DNA of 64,000 nt from an uncultured Chloroflexota bacterium (lineage in GTDB: Bacteria > Chloroflexota > Anaerolineae > UBA4142 > SHND01). Location: contig CALMZO010000151.1 of assembly GCA_937870825.1 (NCBI GenBank), positions 1-64,000 on the forward strand. The letters run 5' to 3'. The notes under the pieces are model-generated. The model was not told the origin of the DNA and ran no database searches. It saw only the letters and a program-made list of their open reading frames with translations. The position numbers were made by a program, and so were the translations under genes. Of this stretch, positions 45,667 to 53,704 are shown one piece after another; positions within the stretch are counted from its first letter, which is position 1, and each line of letters opens with the position of its first letter.

Positions 45667-46607
45667 ACAACGCGGTGGATGTTTCTGTATTGATTGTGAA
45701 TTGGAATGCGCGCGAGTTTTTGCGCCCATGTCTCGCTTCCTTGCAAATGCAAGGCGCGCCGCATAACGTTATCCTCGTGGACAATGCCTCGACAGATGGC
45801 AGCGTCGAAAGCGTACGCGCGAATTTTCCGAACGTGAATCTGATTGCCAGTGAAAAAAATTTGGGTTTTGCCGCGGGCAACAATCGCGCCGCGCAACATG
45901 CGCGCGGACGTTACTTGCTGCTGTTGAATCCCGACACCACTGTTCCGCCGGGCGCCCTTGCAAAGTTGGTTGCGTACGCCGACGCGCATCCGGAAATCGG
46001 CGCGCTGGGACCGCAGCTGCAGAATCCGGATGGCACGCCGCAGCGTTCGTGTTGGCGCGGTTTTCCCGGCTTGAGCATGGCGTTAACCGACGCGTTGTAT
46101 TTATGGAAACTGCCGTGGCTGCCGTTCGCGCAGCGGTCGGAATATCGCGCGGAAGAATTGCAGGCGCCGCGCCATGTGGACCATTTGCTCGGCGCGTGCA
46201 TGTTGATTCGCCGCGCAGCGTGGGAACAGGTGGGCGCGCTCGACGAAAATTATTTTTTGTTTCTTGAAGAGACCGATTGGTGTTTGCGCGCGCAGCGCGC
46301 GGGCTGGCAGATTGTTTATTTTCCCGACACACACATTGTTCATTTCGGGCAGCAGAGTATGCGGCAAGCGCCGAGCAAAAATATCCCGCAGTTTTATGCC
46401 AGCTATCTGCGTTTTTACCGCGCACAACACGGTGATAAAACGCTGCGCGCGTTTTTGTTGAAAGGCATCATTGCAGTGGCGTGTCTCATTCGAATCGGCA
46501 TGTGGCGCGAGCGCGCGCGACGCGCGCGCGACGCGGCCGCGCGCGAAGTGGCGCGCGCGATGACCGTCGGGTATCGGCAGACCTTGAGTCAGTTGGGAAC
46601 GCTGTGA
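45663..46607 (+). CDS. GT2 glycosyltransferase, rhamnosyltransferase-like
   Basis: A 314-residue GT-A enzyme. It has VSVLIVNWNAREFL, VILVDNASTDGSVESV, NLGFAAGNNRAAQHA, LLLNPDTTVPPGA as the N-P-D-T metal site, and NYFLFLEETDWCLRAQRAGW. A hydrophobic stretch near residue 275 (FLLKGIIAVACLIRIGMW) followed by an extremely Arg/Ala-rich segment (RERARRARDAAAREVARA) may dock at the membrane. Overlaps of 4 bases at both ends show tight coupling. Confidence 0.93.
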   Translation: MNNAVDVSVLIVNWNAREFLRPCLASLQMQGAPHNVILVDNASTDGSVESVRANFPNVNLIASEKNLGFAAGNNRAAQHARGRYLLLLNPDTTVPPGALAKLVAYADAHPEIGALGPQLQNPDGTPQRSCWRGFPGLSMALTDALYLWKLPWLPFAQRSEYRAEELQAPRHVDHLLGACMLIRRAAWEQVGALDENYFLFLEETDWCLRAQRAGWQIVYFPDTHIVHFGQQSMRQAPSKNIPQFYASYLRFYRAQHGDKTLRAFLLKGIIAVACLIRIGMWRERARRARDAAAREVARAMTVGYRQTLSQLGTL

Positions 46608-48112
46608 ACGTACAAATGGATTTAAAACAAAACGCGCGCCGTAGCGAGTGGCTGCTCTTTTTTTTGCTGGTGGTCTGCTTGGCATATTTTTTGCCGCGCT
46701 GGGCGGACTGGAATGTTAATTCGCGCATGGATTTGATTTTTGCGGTTGTTGACCAAAATACGTTGGCGATTGATGCGTATTATCAAAACACGGGCGATTA
46801 TGCGTTTTATCAAGGACATTACTATAGTGACAAAGCGCCCGGCGCTTCGCTACTGGGCATTCCGTTTTACGCGGCGTTCAAAGCATTGGGCGGACGCGTC
46901 CTTGTGGAACGGCTCGCGGCGGGGCTTGCCAATTCCGCATTCGCGGTCACGTTGAATGCAGACGGGCGCGGGATGATTGGCGAGAGTTTGTATTTTTTTG
47001 CGGCGACGACGTTTGTCACGTTTTTTACGAGCGTAATTCCATCCGCGATGGCGGGCGTTTTGGTATATCGGCTCGCGCGCGAGTGGACGGGTGCGAGTCG
47101 GATTGCCATCGTTGTTGCATTGACGTACGGGCTTGCGACCCCCGCGTTCGCGTACGCAAACAATTTGTATGGGCATCAGTTGAGCGCGTTCTTGTTATTG
47201 AGCGCGTTTTATTTGGCATCTCGCGCGGCGCGTGGGATTCGCCCGATGTTGTATGCCGCGCTGACCGGACTCGCGCTCGGTGTTGGTCTCATTACCGAAT
47301 ATCCGACGGCGTTGATTGTTGCGGGGATTGGTTTGTACGCATTGCACAAATGGCGCAACATCAAGATGGTTGCGTTCGCGTGCCTCGCGGGCTTGCCGCC
47401 GCTGCTCTTGATGTTTGCGTACAATTACGCGATTTTTCAAACGCCCCTGCCCGTCGGCTATTTGTATTCGCCGCTCTACAGCGAATTGCATCACACGGGT
47501 CTCGTGAGTGTAACGTATCCGAAACCTGACGTAATTTTTCAACTGCTGTTTGGCGCGCAGCGCGGGCTTTTTTTGCTGTCGCCAATTCTGCTCGTTGCAC
47601 TTGTGGGATTTTATTGGTTTGCGCGAGAACGCGCGCTGCGCGCGGAATTTTTTTTAACGCTGTGGGCAGTCACAAGTTTCTTGTTGTTTAACGGCTCATC
47701 GGCGATGTGGCAGGGCGGCTTTGCCGTCGGTCCGCGTTATCTTGTACCGATGCTGCCATTTCTTGTGCTGCCCCTCGCCTTTGTTTGGCAACACGCGCGC
47801 GCGACTTGGGTGCGCGCGGGCATCGCATCTGTGCTGGCGCTTTCTGTATGGTTGGTGTGGATAACAACCATCAGCGGACAGTTGTTTCCGCAGTATCAAA
47901 GTTTTCCACTCGTTCAATATTCGCTGCCCCGTTTTCTACAGGGTGACATTGCGCGCAATGTGGGAATGGTTTTCAACTTGAAGGGGTTCGCAAGTTTGTT
48001 GCCCTTGGCCATTTTAATCGGCGGGGGACTTGGATTCTTCAGATGGCAATCGCGTGCGGAAACCTCTGACGCGCAGCTGGCGCAACGCGAGACACGGACT
48101 GCGTTACGTTGA
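46604..48112 (+). CDS. Polytopic GT-C-like membrane protein
   Basis: A 502-residue protein with about 10-11 helices, starting GTG 46604 or ATG 46616; the ORF-track start lies within the GT2 gene. After the first helix, a loop reads DWNVNSRMDLIFAVVDQNT and YYQNTGDYAFYQGHYYSDKAPG, which resembles the acidic first loop and the YSDKAPG element of PMT/ArnT-type GT-C enzymes that use polyprenyl-phosphate sugars. The last loop has MWQGGFAVGPRYLVP. Its donor could be made by the first GT2 gene of the locus (DPM-like); this is inference. Confidence 0.75.
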   Translation: MNVQMDLKQNARRSEWLLFFLLVVCLAYFLPRWADWNVNSRMDLIFAVVDQNTLAIDAYYQNTGDYAFYQGHYYSDKAPGASLLGIPFYAAFKALGGRVLVERLAAGLANSAFAVTLNADGRGMIGESLYFFAATTFVTFFTSVIPSAMAGVLVYRLAREWTGASRIAIVVALTYGLATPAFAYANNLYGHQLSAFLLLSAFYLASRAARGIRPMLYAALTGLALGVGLITEYPTALIVAGIGLYALHKWRNIKMVAFACLAGLPPLLLMFAYNYAIFQTPLPVGYLYSPLYSELHHTGLVSVTYPKPDVIFQLLFGAQRGLFLLSPILLVALVGFYWFARERALRAEFFLTLWAVTSFLLFNGSSAMWQGGFAVGPRYLVPMLPFLVLPLAFVWQHARATWVRAGIASVLALSVWLVWITTISGQLFPQYQSFPLVQYSLPRFLQGDIARNVGMVFNLKGFASLLPLAILIGGGLGFFRWQSRAETSDAQLAQRETRTALR

Positions 48113-48140
48113 CTTTATCCTTTGAACTGCAGGAGTGGGA

Positions 48141-49634
48141 ATGATTTCGCCGATGGTCGCGCGCGCGGCGCGCGTAGGGTTGCTTTTTGTTTTGGTCACG
48201 AGCGGATGGCTGGTGATGATGTTTGCGCGCACGAGTTACGCGCAATCGGATACACTGCAATGGAGTCGCGCAATTCCCGTTTCCGGCGCGCTGGCTGGTT
48301 CGCGTTATCCTTCCATCGTCGCTGAAGACAACGGCAACGTCTTTTTGTTTTGGGGTTTCATCGAGCCGGGGACGCGCAGCACGATTTTCGTGAGCAAGTT
48401 TGACGGCGCGGCGTGGACCCGTCCCGTGGACATTTTGTTTGGCGGACCGCGCGTATTGGCGACTCTGGATGGGCGAGGCACGATACGCTTGATGTTTCAG
48501 TCCGGAGAAAACATCTCACTGCGCGATTCGAACATCCATGATGCAACATCCGTGCGCGGTTGGACCGGGGGAACGAACATTGATCGGGGGGGCGCGAACG
48601 TATTGGGCGACTATGCATTGGATGCTCAATCGAACATTTATTCGGTCTGGTTTCAAGGTATTCCGGATTGTAAAGAATGTTACAGCATCGCGTATGAAAA
48701 GGCAGGACAAGGGATTGACACCTCCCTGTCGTATCGCGTGCTTTCCGATTCGGAAACGCCGCCGCAGCGCCGTTTGCAATTGTTGCGGACGCTTTCGGAA
48801 ACCATGTACGCAATGTGGGATGCTCCCGCGAACGACCCGAACAAGGTTGGAATCGAATTGACGCTCTCTGAAAATGGAGGCGAAACGTGGTTGGCAGAAC
48901 CTCGCGCGCTGGCTTTTACCCAAGAGGATATTCGTCAGCCCTTGCTCATAGCCGACAAGAACGGCGCGCTCCTGCTGGTTTATAACTTTGGTGACAAGGA
49001 CGAGGTGTTTTACAGTACTTCGACCGACCGGGGCACAACCTGGACAGAACCGACGCCAATTCCCGGATTGTTTTCGAGCAGAGAGAATGGAGAGGACAAC
49101 TATTTTGCCGCCGCGACAGATAGCGCGGGTAACACGCATCTGATTGCGCCCGGACGCGCAGCCAAAACGCAAGTGGAATCCGGACTCTATCACGTGCAAT
49201 GGGATGGGACCGCATGGAGCCGTGCGCAAGAAATGTATCGCGGCAACACCACTGTGGATTATCCGGCAATTGCCATCGGCAACGGCAACCGCTTGCATGT
49301 TTCGTTTGCAACAAGTGACCGCAACCCGGTCGGGGGCAGCGCGGACAGAACGTTTCAAGTGTGGTACACCACCGCGCAAACGCAAGCGCCCGCACAAACG
49401 CGCGTGCCGCTTCCGACATTTACGCCTGTCCCGACCTCAACACCGCAGCCGGAACCGACAAGCACGGCATCGCCCACATCCACTCCGACACCGCTGCCAC
49501 TTGACCCGCAAGTTACGGCACCGGTCACCGGCGCAGTGAATACGCAAGAACCAATCGTCATCGCGATTGGCGTCGTCATTTTGGTTTTGGTTATCGTCAT
49601 TGGCGTCAACACACTGCTTCGCCGTCGGTCATGA
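48141..49634 (+). CDS. Surface-anchored BNR-repeat beta-propeller (sialidase-like)
   Basis: A 497-residue exported protein; ATG 48141 follows AGGAG with ideal spacing. Signal peptide about residues 8-36 (VGLLFVLVTSGWLVMMFARTSYA). A beta-propeller follows, with Asp-box repeats typical of sialidases (SENGGETW, STDRGTTW) and similar looser ones. After residue 410 comes a T/P-rich stalk (TSTPQPEPTSTASPTSTPTP), then a membrane helix and RRRS. No sialidase catalytic Arg triad was traced, so it may bind rather than cleave glycans. A link to the nonulosonate genes is tempting. Confidence 0.8.
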   Translation: MISPMVARAARVGLLFVLVTSGWLVMMFARTSYAQSDTLQWSRAIPVSGALAGSRYPSIVAEDNGNVFLFWGFIEPGTRSTIFVSKFDGAAWTRPVDILFGGPRVLATLDGRGTIRLMFQSGENISLRDSNIHDATSVRGWTGGTNIDRGGANVLGDYALDAQSNIYSVWFQGIPDCKECYSIAYEKAGQGIDTSLSYRVLSDSETPPQRRLQLLRTLSETMYAMWDAPANDPNKVGIELTLSENGGETWLAEPRALAFTQEDIRQPLLIADKNGALLLVYNFGDKDEVFYSTSTDRGTTWTEPTPIPGLFSSRENGEDNYFAAATDSAGNTHLIAPGRAAKTQVESGLYHVQWDGTAWSRAQEMYRGNTTVDYPAIAIGNGNRLHVSFATSDRNPVGGSADRTFQVWYTTAQTQAPAQTRVPLPTFTPVPTSTPQPEPTSTASPTSTPTPLPLDPQVTAPVTGAVNTQEPIVIAIGVVILVLVIVIGVNTLLRRRS

Positions 49635-50818
49635 ACATTCTGTTCTTGTCTAATGTTCTGCCCTATCCTCTTGACGCGGGTCCAAAAGTACGCAGCTATT
49701 ATGTCCTGCGTTATCTTGCGCAAAACCATCGCGTAACCCTTGTGACGTTTACGCGCAACGCCGATTCGGCGGACGCGATTCGACATCTCGAATCGTTTTG
49801 CCACGCGGTGCATGGCGTACCCATTCGCCGTTCGCGTTTGCAAGATGCGATTCATCTCGCGCGCAGTTTTGTAACGGCGCGTCCGTTTTTGATATTGCGC
49901 GATGATTTGCGCGCGATGGATGAAAAAATTCGCGCTGTGGCGCAAACGAACGCGTTTGATACTGTCCACGCCGACCAACTCTCGACCGCGCATTATGCGC
50001 TGCGCGTGAAAAATGTGCGCCGCGTGCTCGACCAACACAACGCGGTCTGGACAATTACCCGGCGGCTCGCGGGGCAACAAACGTCCCGCGTGCAACGCAA
50101 TCTGCTCGAGCGCGAGGCGCGCTTGGTGCGCGAGTACGAAGCCGTCACCTGCGCCCAGTTCGACCACGTTGTCACGGTGACGGACGAAGACAAATGCGCG
50201 CTGACCTTTCCCGAACATCCACCGCGCTCACCGATTCCCACGATTCCGATTTGCATTGACCCGCAGGAAACAACCCCCATCGCATTCAATCCCACCGCGC
50301 GCGATGTGATTTGCATCGGCGGCATGTTTTATCCGCCGAACGTGGATGGCGTGATGTGGTTCGCGCGCCAGGTGTTGCCGCGCGTGTGGGAACAATCGCC
50401 CGCGACAAAATTTTTCATTGTCGGCGCGCGTCCCGCAGCTGTGCTGCGCGCGCTCGCACAAAACGAACCGCGCCTCGTCGTCACCGACTATGTAAGGGAT
50501 ACGAGCGTTTATTTGCAGCAAGCCGCCGCTTTCGTCGTGCCCTTGCGCGCGGGCGGCGGAATGCGCGTGAAAATTTTGGACGCCTGGGCGCGCGGCGTGC
50601 CGATGGTTTCTACGACGATCGGCGCCGAAGGCATTGAATATCAAGGCAATGAAAATATCCTCATTGCCGATTCGCCGGATAATTTTGCAAAGGCGGTTCT
50701 GCATTTGATTCAAGACCGCGCGTTTGCGGAAACGCTCGCGCGAAATGGGCGTGGGTGGGTTCATGCGAAATACGCGTGGCGTCAAGTGTACCGCGCGTGG
50801 GATACTGTCTATCCTTGA
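49631..50818 (+). CDS. GT4 family glycosyltransferase
   Basis: A 395-residue GT-B enzyme of the same group as 42097 and 50879: ILFLSNVLPYPLDAGPKVRSYY at the start, VICIGGMFYPPNVDGVMWFA and VVPLRAGGGMRVKILDAWARG in the donor domain (A replaces the usual E-A-M-A around the second Glu position). HADQLSTAHYALRV lies in the N-terminal half. The start overlaps the BNR gene's stop by 4 bases, and a promoter for the next gene begins right after its stop. Confidence 0.92.
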   Translation: MNILFLSNVLPYPLDAGPKVRSYYVLRYLAQNHRVTLVTFTRNADSADAIRHLESFCHAVHGVPIRRSRLQDAIHLARSFVTARPFLILRDDLRAMDEKIRAVAQTNAFDTVHADQLSTAHYALRVKNVRRVLDQHNAVWTITRRLAGQQTSRVQRNLLEREARLVREYEAVTCAQFDHVVTVTDEDKCALTFPEHPPRSPIPTIPICIDPQETTPIAFNPTARDVICIGGMFYPPNVDGVMWFARQVLPRVWEQSPATKFFIVGARPAAVLRALAQNEPRLVVTDYVRDTSVYLQQAAAFVVPLRAGGGMRVKILDAWARGVPMVSTTIGAEGIEYQGNENILIADSPDNFAKAVLHLIQDRAFAETLARNGRGWVHAKYAWRQVYRAWDTVYP

Positions 50819-50819
50819 G

Positions 50820-50847
50820 TTGACGAAACCTTCCATTAAGATATACT
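50820..50847 (+). promoter_or_regulatory. Internal promoter ahead of the last GT4 and the initiating transferase
   Basis: TTGACG at 50820-50825 and TATACT at 50842-50847, 16 bases apart, the same spacing and -10 as the main locus promoter. A start near 50854 would leave a leader of about 25 bases. Confidence 0.72.
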
Positions 50848-50857
50848 CGTTTTGTGC

Positions 50858-50875
50858 ACAGTACTCGAGTACTGT
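50858..50875. promoter_or_regulatory. Perfect 18-bp palindrome, probable operator
   Basis: ACAGTACTCGAGTACTGT is fully self-complementary. It starts about 10 bases after the -10 element and ends 3 bases before the ATG, so it covers the expected transcription start and the ribosome site. No Shine-Dalgarno is visible for the gene that follows. Confidence 0.7.
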
Positions 50876-50878
50876 ATC

Positions 50879-52126
50879 ATGCGCGACGGAGAAACGCGGT
50901 TGCGATTGCTTTATCTAGTGCCATATGCGCCAACACCGATTCGCACGCGTCCCTACCATCTTTTACGCGAATTCATCCGCGCGGGACATACCGTCACCCT
51001 GGCAAGCCTCTATGCAGAGGAAAATGAATACGGAGCGTTAGCGCAGTGGCGCGCCGCAGGCGTCGAAACGCTTGCGGCGCACTTGTCTCGCCCGCGCGCG
51101 ATGACGAATGTGCTGCGCGGTGCATTTACCACCGCACCGTTGCAAGCGGCGTATTGCTGGCAGCCCGCCTTGATGCAAACTGTTTTGCAGGCATTGGAGC
51201 AAAGCACGTTTGACGCGATTCAGGTTGAACATTTACGTGGCGCGTGGTATGGCTTGCACATTCAAGAATTTTTTAAAAAACAACATTGGCAAATCCCTGT
51301 AATTTGGGACAGCGTGGATTGCATCACCCACTTGTTTGAACAAGCAAGCCGCGCGAGCACAAAACGTGCGAGTCGCTTGATGTCGCGCGTCGAGCTTGGA
51401 CGCACACGTGCGTACGAAAAAAAATTGGCGCGCGCGTTCGCGCGAACGACGGTGGTTTCCACGCGCGAACGCGACGCGTTTTGCGAAATTTTGGAAGGGG
51501 ACTGCGAACGTGTGACCGTGGTGCCGAATGGTGTGGATGTCGAATTTTTCACTCCCCCCTCGTCTCCGCGCGATGCGGCGACGATTTTGTTTTCTGGTAA
51601 AATGAGTTATCACGCGAACGTAACGGCGGCATTTTATTTGCTCGATGAAATCATGCCGCAGGTGTGGGAGCTTATGCCGCACGCGCGTGTTGAAATCGTT
51701 GGACAAAATCCGCCGTCTGTTTTACAGCGGCGCGCGAATGAACGCGTTTCGGTTCTCGGTTACGTTCCCGATATGCGCCCGTACTTGCACCGCGCAACAG
51801 TCGCGTGCGCGCCGATTCGCTATGGCGCAGGCACACAAAACAAAGTGTTGGAAGCGATGGCGTGCGGCACAGCTGTGGTTGCCACCCCACAAGCGATTGC
51901 GGCGTTGGACGCCCAGTCCGAACGCGATGTGTTGGTTGGCACGGACCCGGCAAACCTCGCCGCGCAACTGGTGCGCGTCCTCACCGACGGACTGCTCCGG
52001 TCGCGCTTGGAGCAGCGCGGCAGACAGTACGTGGAACAAAATCATTTATGGCAGCGGAGCGCCAACTTGCTGACAAACGTTTACGAGCAGGCACGTCGAG
52101 ACGCCACGCGGGCAGGGAGAGTTTGA
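50879..52126 (+). CDS. GT4 family glycosyltransferase
   Basis: A 415-residue GT-B enzyme. ATG 50879 (MRDGETRLRLLYLVPYAPTP) is chosen; the ORF track's GTG lies on the palindrome. PYAPTPIRTRPYHLLREF is the N-terminal motif, VTVVPNGVDVEFFTPP the linker, ILFSGKMSYHANVTAAFYLL and APIRYGAGTQNKVLEAMACG (E-x(7)-E region) the donor domain. It is the only GT of the locus with its own obvious promoter, and it shares the transcript with the initiating transferase, from which it is 5 bases apart. Confidence 0.92.
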   Translation: MRDGETRLRLLYLVPYAPTPIRTRPYHLLREFIRAGHTVTLASLYAEENEYGALAQWRAAGVETLAAHLSRPRAMTNVLRGAFTTAPLQAAYCWQPALMQTVLQALEQSTFDAIQVEHLRGAWYGLHIQEFFKKQHWQIPVIWDSVDCITHLFEQASRASTKRASRLMSRVELGRTRAYEKKLARAFARTTVVSTRERDAFCEILEGDCERVTVVPNGVDVEFFTPPSSPRDAATILFSGKMSYHANVTAAFYLLDEIMPQVWELMPHARVEIVGQNPPSVLQRRANERVSVLGYVPDMRPYLHRATVACAPIRYGAGTQNKVLEAMACGTAVVATPQAIAALDAQSERDVLVGTDPANLAAQLVRVLTDGLLRSRLEQRGRQYVEQNHLWQRSANLLTNVYEQARRDATRAGRV

Positions 52127-52131
52127 GCGGA

Positions 52132-53604
52132 ATGTCCACCATCAATGTTGAACGAATTGCTACGAGTACACAATCTGCGACGCGCCGTTCCCAACAACGC
52201 ATTTATCTTGCCGCTTTGATTGTTGGAGACGCATTGACGATTGCGCTGGCGTTCACGCTCTCGTACGCTGTGCGTTTTGAATTGCCCATTTCGTTTTTTG
52301 AAGACAGCAGTCTGCCCGAACGCCTCCCCAATTTTTGGATCTTGTTCTTGATTCCACCGTTCTTGCTCGTCCTCTCGCTCTTTCAGCTCTATGACACGCA
52401 ATACCTGCTTGGGGGAATGCACGAATACTCGCGTGTGCTGAACGCAACCTCCGTCATCGTCACGTTCGTAATTGTTCTCTCGTTTCTCTTTCCCTTGCTG
52501 CGCGTCTCGCGCGGTTTCCTTGCCGTCAGTTGGATTATTGTTACCGCGCTGCTTTTGTTGGAACGTTTTGCCCTGCGGCATCTCGTCTATCGCTTGCGCC
52601 GTCATGGTTTCCTCACACGGCGCACACTGATTGTCGGCGCGGACGAAGACGCGCGCCATATCGCAGAGCAATTGTTGGCAACGCCGACGTGCGGCGCGGA
52701 ATTGCTCGGCTTTGTCGCGAACGACCACCCGGTCGGCACACCCCTCACGCGCAATCTCACCGTGGTCGGTACGCTTGAACGTTTGCCCGCACTGGTTGAA
52801 CGGTTGGGCGTAGAAGAGCTGATCCTTTCAACCGAAGGACTGCATCGCTCGGAAACAATACGCGTGTTTCAAAACTATGCGTATAACGAAGATATCGCAG
52901 TCCGTTTTTTGCCGGGGCTATTTGAAATTTTTGCGACGGGCGTGCAGGTTAAAGAAATCGGTTCCGTGCCGCTTGTTAGTATGAATCGCGTGCGGTTGAA
53001 CCCGTGGGAGTCGGCGTTCAAAACACTTGTGGATTATAGCGCGGCAGTTGTTTTGTTAATTTTGCTGTCGCCCATTTTTATCGCGCTCGCGCTGATGATT
53101 AAATCGGATTCGCCGGGTCCGGTCTTTCATCGGCGGCGCGTGGTGGGACGCGGCGGGCAGCCCTTTGACGCGTTCAAGTTCCGCACGATGCGAATTGACG
53201 GGGATGCGATTCTGGCGCAGTATCCCGAATTGCAAGCCGAGCTCAAACAAAATCACAAATTGAAACATGACCCGCGCGTGACGCGCGTCGGGCAAATTCT
53301 GCGTCACACTTCGCTCGACGAATTACCGCAGCTGTTCAACATTTTGTTGGGACAAATGAGCCTGGTCGGTCCGCGTATGATTACGCTTGAAGAAATGGAC
53401 AAGTATGGCAAGTGGCGCTGGAATTTGCTGACGGTCAAACCGGGCATTACGGGGTTATGGCAAATCAGTGGACGCAGTGATGTGACGTACGAGGAGCGCG
53501 TTCGCCTTGACATGTACTATATTCGCAACTATACATTGTGGCTCGACTTGCAGATTCTCTGGCGCACCGCGCCGGCCGTTCTGAGACGGCAAGGCGCATA
53601 TTGA
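52132..53604 (+). CDS. Polyprenyl-phosphate sugar-1-phosphate transferase (WbaP/WcaJ type)
   Basis: A 490-residue initiating enzyme that loads the first sugar-1-phosphate onto undecaprenyl phosphate. The start is ATG 52132 (MSTINVERIA). Four N-terminal membrane helices lie in residues 25-130. A CoA_binding_3-like domain (RTLIVGADEDARHIAEQL) follows, then a fifth hydrophobic segment (VVLLILLSPIFIALALMI). The catalytic domain has FHRRRVVGRGGQPFDAFKFRTM, RHTSLDELPQLFNILLGQMSLVGPR and ITGLWQISGRSD. Sugar specificity (glucose or galactose type) is not readable. It is the last gene before the BY-kinase. Confidence 0.95.
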   Translation: MSTINVERIATSTQSATRRSQQRIYLAALIVGDALTIALAFTLSYAVRFELPISFFEDSSLPERLPNFWILFLIPPFLLVLSLFQLYDTQYLLGGMHEYSRVLNATSVIVTFVIVLSFLFPLLRVSRGFLAVSWIIVTALLLLERFALRHLVYRLRRHGFLTRRTLIVGADEDARHIAEQLLATPTCGAELLGFVANDHPVGTPLTRNLTVVGTLERLPALVERLGVEELILSTEGLHRSETIRVFQNYAYNEDIAVRFLPGLFEIFATGVQVKEIGSVPLVSMNRVRLNPWESAFKTLVDYSAAVVLLILLSPIFIALALMIKSDSPGPVFHRRRVVGRGGQPFDAFKFRTMRIDGDAILAQYPELQAELKQNHKLKHDPRVTRVGQILRHTSLDELPQLFNILLGQMSLVGPRMITLEEMDKYGKWRWNLLTVKPGITGLWQISGRSDVTYEERVRLDMYYIRNYTLWLDLQILWRTAPAVLRRQGAY

Positions 53605-53624
53605 ACACGCCGCGCATCGCACTT

Positions 53625-53652
53625 TTGCGCCTTAATCGTTTTCGCGTATAAT
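53625..53652 (+). promoter_or_regulatory. Possible promoter of the BY-kinase gene
   Basis: TATAAT at 53647-53652 is a perfect -10, preceded 16 bases earlier by a weak TTGCGC at 53625-53630. The distance to the start codon is 52 bases. It lies in the 100-base gap after the initiating transferase. Confidence 0.5.
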
Positions 53653-53704
53653 TTGGCGCGTTGCCTGCACATAACGCAGCAGGCACATCGTGCAAGGAGC
53701 TTGG

